A DNA stretch of 30,025 bases from Propionibacteriaceae bacterium UBA7704 (GTDB lineage Bacteria > Actinomycetota > Actinomycetes > Propionibacteriales > Propionibacteriaceae), in the NCBI GenBank assembly GCA_002482525.1, contig DLGC01000023.1, forward strand, positions 1 through 30,025, written 5' to 3'. The notes under the pieces were generated by a model, which was not told where the DNA came from, ran no database searches, and was given only the letters and a program-made list of their open reading frames with translations. Of the stretch, positions 1 to 7,976 are shown in pieces. The first letter of the stretch is position 1, and each line of letters opens with the position of its first letter. Both the position numbers and the translations under genes were made by a program.

Positions 1-3
1 GGG

Positions 4-183
4 CCTCCTCAACCAGCCGACGGAAAGGGCGCGAAGTTTCGAGACGGACGCTACGCGTCCTCCTCAACCAGCCGAGGGGTAAGGGCGCGAGGTTTCGAGA
101 CGGCCCTCCGGGCCTCCTCAACCAGCCGGGGAAAGGGCGGCGAGGCTGCGAGACGGACGCTGCGCGGACTCCTCAATCGGCCG
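4..183. repeat. 54-55 bp tandem repeat, three units plus a partial fourth
   Basis: Units begin at 4, 59 and 113, with a partial unit from about 167. Each starts with a CCTCCTCAACCAGCCG-like block, runs through an AAGGGCG-like stretch and a TTTCGAGACGG-like block, and ends in a short hairpin. The hairpins are at 46-60 (GGACGC/GCGTCC), 102-114 (GGCCC/GGGCC) and 155-169 (partly decayed). Repeats of this type are common between genes in high-GC actinobacteria. The array lies just downstream of the transporter's 3' end and may extend past the left edge of the window. The apparent reading frames across it are not coding. Confidence 0.85.
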
Positions 184-210
184 GGATGAGGTTGGACGGC
201 AGGACCAGAG

Positions 211-1266
211 TCAGGAGGCAAGGAACTGCTCGGCGAAGGCGACGGCACCGCCGAGGATCACGACAACCACGGTCGCCAAAGCAGCCAGGGCCACCGGACG
301 CCGACCGGCCTTATTCAGCACCGACCAGTGCATCGCGGTGCCGAGGGCGAACATGGCCGCTGCCAGCAGCCAGGTCTCGGCGGTCTTGGCCCAGCTCAGC
401 ACGATCTCAGGCACGATGCCGAGGCTGCGCAGCGCCACCATTGCGATGAAACCCACCACGAACAGCGGCACCAGCGGTGGCCGTTTACGGCCCGGCTCGG
501 GCGCGGCGATGGAGCGCTGCTGAATGGAGATGATGGCCATGACCGGTGCCAGCATCAGCACTCGGGCCAGCTTCACCAGCACGGCCACCGTCAGCGCGTC
601 GGGGCCGATGATGCCGGCGGCGGCCACCACCTGCGCGACTTCATGAGTGGACGCACCCGTCCAGATGCCTGCGGTGTACGGGTTCAGGCCGAGCAGCCCG
701 GTGAGCGCGGGCATGACCCCGATCATCACGGTTCCGAAGATCACCACGAGTGCGACGGCCGTGGCTGCCTCAGCGTCCTTTCGCCTGGCCAGCACAGCGT
801 CCACGCCGGCCACGGCCGCCGCCCCACAGATGGAGAAGCCACCGGCTATCAGCAGGCTTTGGTCGGCGCCGACCTTGAGCAATCTCCCCAGAAGGATCGT
901 GGCGGTCATCGTGCCTCCGACGATCACCACGACGCCGACGATGATCGGCCAACCCAACGCAACGATGTCGCTGAGCGCCAACTGCAGCCCCAACAGCACC
1001 ACCCCGATGCGCAGCAGGCGTCGGGCGGCCACAGCCAGGCCGGGCTGGAGCCGCTGCATGATTGTCGACTCCGGGCCGGTCAGATTGGACAACACCGCCC
1101 CCAGCAGAATGGCCAGCAGCATTGCGCTCAGGCCGGCGACCCAACCGCCGATGGTGATCGCCAGGCCGGCCGCGGCCACCGAAACCAGCAGCCCGGGAAG
1201 GACGAGTAGAGAGCGGGGTCGCTCCGGACGCACAGGTCGGATCAGTTCGGCTTCAGCGGTAGGCAC
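211..1266 (-). CDS. yeiH: YeiH/UPF0324 family putative sulfate exporter
   Basis: Inner-membrane protein of 351 residues, the usual size for the UPF0324 (putative sulfate exporter) family. Nearly the whole chain after residue 20 is made of hydrophobic segments, about ten in all. Typical small-residue stretches include GGFSICGAAAVAG near the middle and GASTHEVAQVVAAAG further on, both characteristic of this family. It probably exports a sulfur-containing or other small anion, but the substrate cannot be read from the sequence. It starts at GTG 1266, six bases after a TAGCCT -10 box, which implies a leaderless transcript. It is divergent from a LysR-type gene, the same pairing as yeiH and yeiE in Escherichia coli, so that regulator probably controls it. 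The family call is firm and the substrate is not. Confidence 0.9.
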   Translation of the reverse strand: MPTAEAELIRPVRPERPRSLLVLPGLLVSVAAAGLAITIGGWVAGLSAMLLAILLGAVLSNLTGPESTIMQRLQPGLAVAARRLLRIGVVLLGLQLALSDIVALGWPIIVGVVVIVGGTMTATILLGRLLKVGADQSLLIAGGFSICGAAAVAGVDAVLARRKDAEAATAVALVVIFGTVMIGVMPALTGLLGLNPYTAGIWTGASTHEVAQVVAAAGIIGPDALTVAVLVKLARVLMLAPVMAIISIQQRSIAAPEPGRKRPPLVPLFVVGFIAMVALRSLGIVPEIVLSWAKTAETWLLAAAMFALGTAMHWSVLNKAGRRPVALAALATVVVVILGGAVAFAEQFLAS

Positions 1267-1278
1267 CTGATCAGGCTA
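1267..1278 (-). promoter_or_regulatory. Leaderless -10 element of yeiH
   Basis: On the minus strand TAGCCT (1278-1273) is followed by six bases and the GTG start. A TAnnnT box this close to the start codon implies transcription beginning at or next to the GTG. No Shine-Dalgarno sequence is present, in agreement. Confidence 0.65.
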
Positions 1279-1285
1279 TATGCGC

Positions 1286-1298
1286 CTCATTGGGTGAG
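1286..1298. promoter_or_regulatory. Possible LysR-type operator
   Basis: CTCA-N5-TGAG forms a small inverted repeat in the 60-bp region between the divergent yeiH and lysR promoters. LysR proteins often bind interrupted dyads in such positions. The arms are only four bases long, so this could be chance. Confidence 0.3.
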
Positions 1299-1325
1299 CT
1301 AGCCTCGATCTTGGCATGTTTGCTA

Positions 1326-1338
1326 TATCGTGTCTGAT
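1326..1338 (+). promoter_or_regulatory. Leaderless -10 element of the LysR gene
   Basis: TATCGT (1326-1331) lies seven bases before ATG 1339. This spacing favours ATG 1339 over the in-frame GTG at 1330, which lies within the box. Confidence 0.5.
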
Positions 1339-2271
1339 ATGCCTGCTGAGTTGAATCCTCGCAGCCGACCCCCGGTGGAGGACCTGCTGCTTCTGTTGGC
1401 TGTCGCCGAACACGGCGGAGTCGGTGCCGCCGCCCGCGAGTTGGGGGTCGCGCAGCCCAATGCCAGCCGGGCGCTGCACCGCCTGGAACGACAACTGGGT
1501 CTGCACCTGCTGAAACGCACCACCACCGGCAGCACCCTCACCCCCGACGGCGCTTTGGTGGCCGACTGGTCGCGTCGAGTCGTCAACGCCTACGCCGAGC
1601 TCAGCGCCGGGGTAGCCGCCATCAGTGGTCCCGGCACCGGCCCGGTGCGGGTGGCGGCCAGTCAGACCATCGCCGAGGAGTTACTCCCCCGCTGGCTGGC
1701 CCACCTGCGAAGCGAATATCCCGGCATCGATGTGCACCTCACGGTGGCCAACTCCGAACAGGTGGGCACTGTGCTCAACGAAGGCGGAATCCTCGGCTTC
1801 GTGGAGAGCCCGCAACTGCCGTCCACTCTGCAGGTTCCGGTGCGCAGCAGCCGGGTCGCCAGTGATCGGCTTGTGGTGGTGGTGTCCCCCGATCACGACT
1901 GGGCGCGACGAACCCGCCCGGTCAGCCTCACGGAACTGGCCGCCACCGCCCTGGTGGTCCGCGAGCCCGGCTCCGGCACCCGGGTGAGCTTCGAGCAGGC
2001 GATGGACGCCTTCGAGCTGGCGAATCCTGCGCTGGAGTTGGCCAGCAATTCGGCGGTACGGATCGCGGTGGCGGCCGGCGCCGGACCGGCCGTGTTGAGC
2101 GAGTTGGCCGTCCGTCACGCCGTCTCAGCCGGCGATCTGCGAGCAGTCATGGTGGCGAACTTCCTCGTGGAGCGCCCATTGCAGGCGGTGTGGGCGCGCA
2201 GCCCGAAGCCGCGGCCTGAACTGCTGCGATTGGTGGAGATCGCCACCGCGCTCAGCGAGACTGCCGAATGA
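1339..2271 (+). CDS. LysR family transcriptional regulator
   Basis: DNA-binding regulator of about 310 residues, typical LysR length. A winged helix-turn-helix occupies roughly residues 12-72. It contains the AARELGVAQPNASRALHRLE recognition region and the LLKRTTTGSTLTPDG wing. A periplasmic-binding-protein-like effector domain follows from about residue 90, beginning PVRVAASQTIAEELLPRWL. It is divergent from the YeiH-type transporter and is therefore the likely regulator of that gene. The start at ATG 1339 is chosen because a -10-like box overlaps the upstream GTG at 1330. The last 20 bases overlap the convergent aroE-aroK gene tail to tail. The effector is unknown; in the E. coli YeiE/YeiH pair the partner is also a LysR protein. 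Confidence 0.9.
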   Translation: MPAELNPRSRPPVEDLLLLLAVAEHGGVGAAARELGVAQPNASRALHRLERQLGLHLLKRTTTGSTLTPDGALVADWSRRVVNAYAELSAGVAAISGPGTGPVRVAASQTIAEELLPRWLAHLRSEYPGIDVHLTVANSEQVGTVLNEGGILGFVESPQLPSTLQVPVRSSRVASDRLVVVVSPDHDWARRTRPVSLTELAATALVVREPGSGTRVSFEQAMDAFELANPALELASNSAVRIAVAAGAGPAVLSELAVRHAVSAGDLRAVMVANFLVERPLQAVWARSPKPRPELLRLVEIATALSETAE

Positions 2272-3553
2272 CGCGGAACGCCGCCTCGGCGACGAGGTCG
2301 GGATCACCGCTGGCATCCACCACGGCGCTCGCCGCGTCGGAGTAGAGCTGCTGACGAGCGGCGTACACCTGCGACAGATCGTCGCGGGCCAGCATCGGAC
2401 GCCCCTCGTCACCGCCGACGCGCGCCAAGGCTTCGGCCAGCGTGATGTCGAGTAGCAGCACCTGATGCCCGCGCAGCAGCTCTCGGACCGCGGAGGTGCT
2501 CACCGCACCGCCACCCAACGCAATCACTGCAGGCGGGCCGGTGAGCAGGTCGGCGATCACATCGGCCTCCAGCGCCCGAAAACCAGCCTCGCCATCAGCG
2601 GCAAAGACCTCCGGAATGCTGCGTCCGCGTGCCTCGATGAGCTCATCACTGTCGACGAAGGCCATGCCCAATCGGTTCGCCAACGCTCGCCCGACGGTGG
2701 TCTTGCCGGCACCCATGAAGCCGATCAGCACGATCTTCGGGCTGAGCGCAGCGGCAACGGCAGCGCGCATCGCCAACTCCGGCGGGGCCTGACCGGTGAA
2801 CAACTCGAACTGCAGCGCCGCTTGGGCCAGCAGCAACTCCGCGCCACCGATGACCTCCATGCCTGCTGCACCTGCGGCTTGAGCCAGCGGGGTCGGCCAG
2901 CCGGCATAGACCGCGTCGAACAACAGCCCGCTGCGAGGTTGCAGCCCAGTGGGATCGGCGGCACCCCCGGGCAGGGTGGAGATCACCACGGGGTCATCTC
3001 CGGAGGTCCAGGTGGATAGCTCGGCGATTTCGATGGTCAGCTTGGGTGCGACCGTGCCCGCCCAGGTAACCAGCTGGGCAGCACGGTCCAGATTGCGCGC
3101 ATAGACGCGGAGCCGGCGTACCCGCAGTTCATCCAGGGCCAACACCGCTGATCGGGCTGTCGCTCCGGCGCCCAGGATCGCCGCTTGGGTCCACCCCCGC
3201 CAGGCCGGACGCAGCGCAGCCACCAGCCCGGGAATGTCGGTGTTGTCGGCCAGCCAACCGTTCTCGGTGCGCACCAAGGTGTTGGCCGCCCCGGCTCGGA
3301 CCGCCAGCACAGTGGCCTCATCGGCGACCATGAGTGCGGCGTCTTTCAACGGCATGGTCAGGCTCAGTCCGCGCCACTGCTCATCCAGGCCATCAACGAA
3401 GTCGGCCAGTTCGTCGGCCACCAACTCGAAGCGGCCATAGCTCCACTCGGTCAACCCCAAGGCGGCATAGCCGGCCCGATGCAGGGCAGGCGACAACGAA
3501 TGGGCGATCGGGCACCCCAGAACAGCGGCTTTCACCGTGAAATCGTCCCACAT
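2252..3553 (-). CDS. aroE-aroK: Fused shikimate dehydrogenase-shikimate kinase
   Basis: A 433-residue fusion of two cytoplasmic shikimate-pathway enzymes. Residues 1-270 are AroE (NADPH-dependent 3-dehydroshikimate to shikimate). They carry the shikimate-binding SLSP at 19-22, the catalytic-lysine region LTMPLK ending at K70, AANTL at 89-93, DNTD with catalytic D106, and the GAGATA nucleotide loop at 128-133. Residues 273-433 are AroK (shikimate to shikimate 3-phosphate with ATP). They carry the P-loop GFMGAGKTT at 278-286, DSD at 301-303, the shikimate-binding arginine in GFR at 324-326, GGGA at 347-350, and R385 in the lid. Both halves look intact, so the fusion should catalyse two consecutive steps. 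The genes are usually separate in bacteria. It is a lone gene converging on lysR with a 20-base overlap, away from any aroB or aroC. The ATG start at 3553 has no obvious ribosome site; a GTG at 3535 is an alternative. Confidence 0.95.
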   Translation of the reverse strand: MWDDFTVKAAVLGCPIAHSLSPALHRAGYAALGLTEWSYGRFELVADELADFVDGLDEQWRGLSLTMPLKDAALMVADEATVLAVRAGAANTLVRTENGWLADNTDIPGLVAALRPAWRGWTQAAILGAGATARSAVLALDELRVRRLRVYARNLDRAAQLVTWAGTVAPKLTIEIAELSTWTSGDDPVVISTLPGGAADPTGLQPRSGLLFDAVYAGWPTPLAQAAGAAGMEVIGGAELLLAQAALQFELFTGQAPPELAMRAAVAAALSPKIVLIGFMGAGKTTVGRALANRLGMAFVDSDELIEARGRSIPEVFAADGEAGFRALEADVIADLLTGPPAVIALGGGAVSTSAVRELLRGHQVLLLDITLAEALARVGGDEGRPMLARDDLSQVYAARQQLYSDAASAVVDASGDPDLVAEAAFRVIRQSR

Positions 3554-3716
3554 CGATGCGAGCTGAACTCGCCGCCGTCACGCGATGCCCCTGGCTCGCC
3601 GGCCCGATCATGACGATCCGGCATGGGACGTGGCCCGCGGTTCTGATTCGCCGAGTAACTCAGGCCACAATCATGCTCACAATGGGCCGCTGTGGAACTG
3701 TCCACGCATCACCGAG

Positions 3717-5411
3717 ATGAGCACCACCATGTCGATCCGACCGATCCTTGTACTTGCACTGTGCCTCTTCCTGATCGGTTTCGGCCCCGCCCCCGACGCC
3801 CGCGCCGCTGGTCCGACCTACGCCTTCAGCCCCGACACCTTGTGCTCCAGCGGACTCAACGGTCTGGTCAGCTTCGATGCCGCCACTGGCGAGCTGGTCA
3901 TCGACTTCAACTCCCCCACACTGGACGGCTACAACGCCGTCGAAATCAGCTCGTACACCGTCGGATCGTGCCGCTCAGCACTCCACTCCCTCAGTTTTGT
4001 CAACCGCGCCACCGACCCGATCACCGATCTCACCATCCGCTATGCCGCGTTCGGTTCGAGCGGCGGGACGGGCACCGCCCTGGCGGAGGTGACGTTCCCC
4101 GAGGGACTCACCAATCTCACCATCGAGGGTGAAGCGTTCGCCCACCTGGAGGACACGCTCCCCGGCTTGACGACGGTGAACTTTCCCCGGTCAGTGACCA
4201 ACCTCACCATCGGCGACTCTGCATTTGAGCAAGTGGGGACCGTGACGCTGGCCACGGTCAACCTTCCCCAGACCGTTTCCACCCTCACCATCAAGAGCGT
4301 GGCCTTTCACCAGTTCGCTCTTACTGGGTCGACCGCCTTGACCTCGGTGGTTTTCCCGTCCGGTCTCAGCAACCTGACGATCAGCTATAACGCATTCCTA
4401 CAAAGCGCAGCTCACGGGTCCGCGACGTTGGCTTCGGTGTCGTTTCCATCGGGCCTGACCGCTCTCAGTATCGGCGCCGACGCGTTCAGTCAGGTTGGGG
4501 CCGTGAGTAGTGCCTTGGAGCAGGTGATCTTCCGGGCGACCGCCCCAATGGGCGGCGGCAGCGGCGATTTGTCCATCGATGCGACCGCTTTCAATGGCAC
4601 CGGGCCGGGGTGGTTCTGGTTCGGTGCCGACCACACCGAATTGAGCGCGGCCTGGGACGGCACCGCCAGTGGCCTCAACCCCACACTGGCCGGTTACCGC
4701 GAACTCACCTTCGACGCCACCGGCGGCACCACCACCGGAACCATCCCGGGTCACTACGTCTATTCCAATGGCTCCTCCTACGCCACTCCGACAGTGTTCG
4801 ACACCTCGACCTGGGGCACCGGATTCACAGTCACCCTCCCCGACGCCACCCGCGCCGACTACACCTTCGTCGGCTGGTGCGAGACCTCATCCTGCGACGG
4901 CTACCTCCCCAGATCGGTCACCACCCAAGGCACCAGCGCAAGCCCGCGTCCAGCCGGAACCAGCTACGACCTGGCCGCCAACCGGACCCTCTACGCGATC
5001 TGGAGCCTCAACCCGCCCACCATCACCAGTGCCGCGGCCCTGGGCAGCGTCACCGCCGGAAAGACGCTCACCCTCCCCATCGCCACGACCGGAGCTGAAA
5101 TCGTCTGCACCCTCGCCAGTGGTTCAACCTTGCCTGCCGGGCTCAGCCTCAACGGCTGCACCATCACCGGAACCCCGACCACAGCCGGCCAATACAGCTT
5201 CACCATCGACGCCACCAACGCCGCCGGCACCGACAGCCAGGCGTTCACCCTGACCATCACCGCAGCCGCCACGCCGACCCCTGTCCCCACCGACAATGCC
5301 GACCTGCCTCGAACCGGCGCCGATTCAACCCTGCCGCTCCTCGGCATGGGAATCATCGCTATCGGCCTCGGTGGCAGCCTGGTGCTCCTCGGGCGCAGGC
5401 GCCTGAACTGA
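3717..5411 (+). CDS. LPXTG-anchored surface protein with BspA-type leucine-rich repeats
   Basis: Secreted, wall-anchored protein of about 564 residues. From ATG 3717 it has a signal peptide with hydrophobic core ILVLALCLFLIGFG and an ARAA cleavage region near residue 30. Next come BspA/LRR_5-like repeats (about 4020-4600), with recurring LTNLTI, VNFP or VSFPSGL, and AF motifs every 30 or so residues. A Listeria-Bacteroides (InlB_B) module ending in TLYAIW occupies about 4690-5010. A putative-Ig (He_PIG-like) domain rich in LPAGLSLNG and ITGTPTTAG occupies about 5020-5260. Then come a Pro/Thr linker, LPRTG at 5304-5318, a hydrophobic span and the tail GRRRLN, a complete class A-type sortase signal. 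Adhesion to host, surface or other cells is a reasonable inference. The frame stays open upstream to 3585, but that part reads as non-signal sequence. No sortase gene lies in the window. Confidence 0.88.
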   Translation: MSTTMSIRPILVLALCLFLIGFGPAPDARAAGPTYAFSPDTLCSSGLNGLVSFDAATGELVIDFNSPTLDGYNAVEISSYTVGSCRSALHSLSFVNRATDPITDLTIRYAAFGSSGGTGTALAEVTFPEGLTNLTIEGEAFAHLEDTLPGLTTVNFPRSVTNLTIGDSAFEQVGTVTLATVNLPQTVSTLTIKSVAFHQFALTGSTALTSVVFPSGLSNLTISYNAFLQSAAHGSATLASVSFPSGLTALSIGADAFSQVGAVSSALEQVIFRATAPMGGGSGDLSIDATAFNGTGPGWFWFGADHTELSAAWDGTASGLNPTLAGYRELTFDATGGTTTGTIPGHYVYSNGSSYATPTVFDTSTWGTGFTVTLPDATRADYTFVGWCETSSCDGYLPRSVTTQGTSASPRPAGTSYDLAANRTLYAIWSLNPPTITSAAALGSVTAGKTLTLPIATTGAEIVCTLASGSTLPAGLSLNGCTITGTPTTAGQYSFTIDATNAAGTDSQAFTLTITAAATPTPVPTDNADLPRTGADSTLPLLGMGIIAIGLGGSLVLLGRRRLN

Positions 5412-5421
5412 GTAGCCCGCC

Positions 5422-5463
5422 CTTCGAGAAGCTCAGGGAACGGCCCTATGACAAACTCAGAGA
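5422..5463. repeat. Two degenerate 18-bp CTTCGAGAAGCTCAGGGA-type repeats
   Basis: Two direct copies lie at 5422-5439 and 5446-5463, matching at 13 of 18 positions with a 24-base period. The first resembles a short intergenic repeat common in high-GC actinobacteria. They sit between the convergent surface-protein and threonine-aldolase genes. No transposase is nearby. Confidence 0.5.
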
Positions 5464-5531
5464 GCGAAAGGTCCACGCCACGACGCCGTCACGACGCAAC
5501 GGTGTCGATCCTGCCCGATGGATCGCGAAGG

Positions 5532-6575
5532 TCAGGCTGAGAGCAGGCCACCGACCAGGTGCCCAGCCTGGACGGCCTGGGCCTGGGTGATGCCGAGATA
5601 GGTAACGGCACGCACGGTGTGCGGCCCGAGCGCGGAGATGCGGATGCCGCGTTGGGCAGCCTTAGCAACAACCTCCGGCGCCGGACGAGAGCCGGTATCC
5701 AGCACGACGATATTGGTCTGCGGCTCAGTGACCGCAGCCGGCACCTTCTCGGCGACGGCGGCAGCGAAAGCGGCCGCGTTGGCGTGGTCCTCGGCGAGGC
5801 GCTGAACGTGATGATCCAAGGCGTAGTCAGCAGCGGCGGCCAGCAGGCCGACCTGACGCATGCCGCCACCAAGCCGTTTGCGCTGCACCCGGGCCCTATC
5901 GATGCGCTCGCGGCTGGAGACCAGCATCGAGCCGACCGGGGCACCCAGGCCCTTGGAGAAGCACACGTTCACGGTGTCGAACAGCGTCCCGTATTCGGCC
6001 AGCGGCACCCCGGTGGCGATGTGGGCATTCCACAGCCGGGCCCCGTCCAAATGCAGGCCGACGCCGCGCTCGCGGCAGGCGGTCGAGACCTCACGCAGGT
6101 GCGACAACGGCTGAATGGTGCCACCACCGAAGTTGTGGCTGTTCTCGAAAGCCACCGCGGCGGTGTGCACCAGATACGGAGTGGGGGCAGCGATCTGCTC
6201 CAACACCGTGTCGGTATCAGCGACGCCGTGGGACGACGTCCAGGTGCGCATGGTCACCCCGTGCAACACGGCGTGGGCACCCAGTTCGGCGCGAGCGATG
6301 TGGGCCTGCACATCGCACAACACCTCTTCGCCGCGGCGTACCAGCGTCCAGACCCCCAACAGGTTGCCCATCGAGCCGGTGGGGACGAACAAGCCGGCCT
6401 CGTGGCCGAGCAGTGCGGCGACGCGAGCCTCAAGGGCGTTGACGGTGGGGTCTTCGCCGTACACGTCATCGCCGACCGGCGCGGCCAGCATGGCCTCGCG
6501 CATCGCCGAAGTCGGAGTGGTGAGAGTGTCGGAACGCAGATCGATAGTGGGGTCGGACAAGGGGGGCAGCTTCAT
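5532..6575 (-). CDS. ltaE: Low-specificity L-threonine aldolase
   Basis: Cytoplasmic PLP enzyme of 347 residues, the normal length, that cleaves L-threonine or L-allo-threonine to glycine and acetaldehyde. Visible features are the N-terminal IDLRSDTLT (11-19), VGDDVYGEDPT (34-44), ENSHN (144-148), HLDGAR (175-180) with the PLP-contacting aspartate, and the Schiff-base lysine K208 in FSKGLGAPVGS. The ATG overlaps the stop of the upstream DAHP synthase gene by four bases (ATGA), so the two are translationally coupled in a plsC-aroG-ltaE group. The pairing could link glycine and threonine turnover with aromatic synthesis, but no shared pathway is obvious. The relative tryptophanase/beta-eliminating lyase group shares the fold, but the motifs favour threonine aldolase. 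Confidence 0.93.
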   Translation of the reverse strand: MKLPPLSDPTIDLRSDTLTTPTSAMREAMLAAPVGDDVYGEDPTVNALEARVAALLGHEAGLFVPTGSMGNLLGVWTLVRRGEEVLCDVQAHIARAELGAHAVLHGVTMRTWTSSHGVADTDTVLEQIAAPTPYLVHTAAVAFENSHNFGGGTIQPLSHLREVSTACRERGVGLHLDGARLWNAHIATGVPLAEYGTLFDTVNVCFSKGLGAPVGSMLVSSRERIDRARVQRKRLGGGMRQVGLLAAAADYALDHHVQRLAEDHANAAAFAAAVAEKVPAAVTEPQTNIVVLDTGSRPAPEVVAKAAQRGIRISALGPHTVRAVTYLGITQAQAVQAGHLVGGLLSA

Positions 6576-7963
6576 CGAAAATCCTCGAGGTGGAACTCCG
6601 GCTCGACGGCACCGCGCCGGATGCGCCCGCTGGTGAGCCGATCGGCCACCAGGAAGGCGAGCTCCAAGGACTGGTTCCGGTTCAACCGCGGATCACACGC
6701 GGTCTCGTACCGGTTGGCCAGATCGGCCTCGTCGAGTTCGTCGACGCCACCGACACATTCGGTGACATCGTCACCGGTGAGCTCGACATGCACCCCACCA
6801 GGCCAACTGCCCAGTTCCTCGTGCACATCGAAGAAGCCGTTGACCTCATCGGCGACCTGGCTGAACGCGCGGGTCTTGTAGCCGGTGGCGGTCTCGAAGG
6901 TATTGCCGTGCATCGGATCGCATACCCAGGCGACCTTGCGTCCGGTCTGCTCGACGGCTTCGATCACCGGCGGCAGCGCATCGCGGATCCGGTCGGCACC
7001 CATCCGGGTGATGACGGTCAGCCGGCCGGGCTCGTGATCGGGATCGAGCTTGTCCATCAGAGCGGCAGCCTCGTCGCCGGTCACGTTCGGGCCGAGTTTG
7101 ATGCCGATGGGGTTGCGCAGGTGCCGCAGGTACTCCACGTGGGCTCCGTCGAGCTGACGGGTGCGCTCGCCGATCCACACCAGGTGAGCGCTGGTGTTGT
7201 ACGGCGTCTGGGTACGGGAGTCGGTCCGGGTCAGCGAATGCTCGTACTCCAGCAGCAAGGCCTCGTGCGAGGAGTAGAAGTCGACGGTGCGGAAGGCCTC
7301 GTTGTCGACACCGCAGGCCACCATGAACGCCAGCGCCCGGCCGATCTCATCGGAGAGTTCCTCGTAACGGGACTCCACATTGGAGTTGTGCACGAAGTCG
7401 GCGTTCCAGGTGTGCATGGCACGCAGGTCGGCATAGCCGCCGGTGACAAAAGCCCGCAGCAGGTTCAGGGTGGCCGCGGAATGGTTGTAGACCTCCAACA
7501 GCCGGCGCGGATCGGGAATGCGCTCCGCCTGGGTGAAGCCCAGCGCATTGACGGCATCGCCGCGGTAGGCCGGCAGGCTCACCCCATTACGGATCTCGGC
7601 GTCGCGACTGCGCGGCTTCGCGTACTGGCCGGCGATGCGTCCGACCTTGAGCACCGGCAGTTGGGCGGCGTAGGTCAGCACCACCGCCATACTGAGCAGC
7701 ACCCGGAGCTTGTTGCGGATGTTGGCGGCGGTCACGGTCTCAAAAGTCTCCGCGCAGTCGCCGCCCTGCAACAGGAAGGAACGGCCGGCCGCAACCTCGG
7801 CCACCCGACCTCGCAGATCGTCGCATTCACCGGCAAAAACCAGCGGTGGACGGCGGCGCAATTTGCCCACCACTGACTCCACCGCAGCCGGGTCCGGATA
7901 GGTCGGCTGCTGCGCGGCGCCTAGGGCATGCAGTTCGGCCAGGGACGGAATCAGTTCAGACAC
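6572..7963 (-). CDS. aroG: Class II (plant-type) DAHP synthase
   Basis: 3-deoxy-D-arabino-heptulosonate 7-phosphate synthase of 463 residues, joining phosphoenolpyruvate and erythrose 4-phosphate as the first shikimate-pathway step. It is clearly class II. Family motifs are LLQGGDCAETF (63-73) containing the metal-ligand cysteine, KVGRIAGQYAKPRS, LVWIGERTRQLDGAHVEY, NPIGIKLGP, VITRMGADRI and WVCDPMHGNT. Length and motifs match the M. tuberculosis Rv2178c type, which is feedback-controlled by aromatic amino acids and works with chorismate mutase. Control by chorismate mutase here is only inferred. The start is GTG 7963, supported by a -10 box seven bases upstream overlapping the plsC stop. Its own stop overlaps the ltaE start. 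Confidence 0.96.
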   Translation of the reverse strand: MSELIPSLAELHALGAAQQPTYPDPAAVESVVGKLRRRPPLVFAGECDDLRGRVAEVAAGRSFLLQGGDCAETFETVTAANIRNKLRVLLSMAVVLTYAAQLPVLKVGRIAGQYAKPRSRDAEIRNGVSLPAYRGDAVNALGFTQAERIPDPRRLLEVYNHSAATLNLLRAFVTGGYADLRAMHTWNADFVHNSNVESRYEELSDEIGRALAFMVACGVDNEAFRTVDFYSSHEALLLEYEHSLTRTDSRTQTPYNTSAHLVWIGERTRQLDGAHVEYLRHLRNPIGIKLGPNVTGDEAAALMDKLDPDHEPGRLTVITRMGADRIRDALPPVIEAVEQTGRKVAWVCDPMHGNTFETATGYKTRAFSQVADEVNGFFDVHEELGSWPGGVHVELTGDDVTECVGGVDELDEADLANRYETACDPRLNRNQSLELAFLVADRLTSGRIRRGAVEPEFHLEDFR

Positions 7964-7976
7964 GCGGGTCAGGATA
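7964..7976 (-). promoter_or_regulatory. Internal leaderless -10 element of aroG
   Basis: On the minus strand TATCCT (7976-7971) is followed by seven bases and GTG 7963. The box overlaps the last codons and stop of plsC, so aroG may be transcribed separately as well as from the plsC promoter. Confidence 0.5.

Noticed and set aside
1..183. CRISPR array
   Set aside because: The 54-bp units are contiguous degenerate repeats without unique spacers, and no cas gene is present.
328..1209. A 293-codon frame on the plus strand
   Set aside because: Antisense to the YeiH-type transporter; His/Gln-rich with no recognisable motif.
3585..3716. N-terminal 44 codons of the surface-protein frame
   Set aside because: The signal peptide starts only after residue 44, and the upstream part is polar and unlike an exported protein start.
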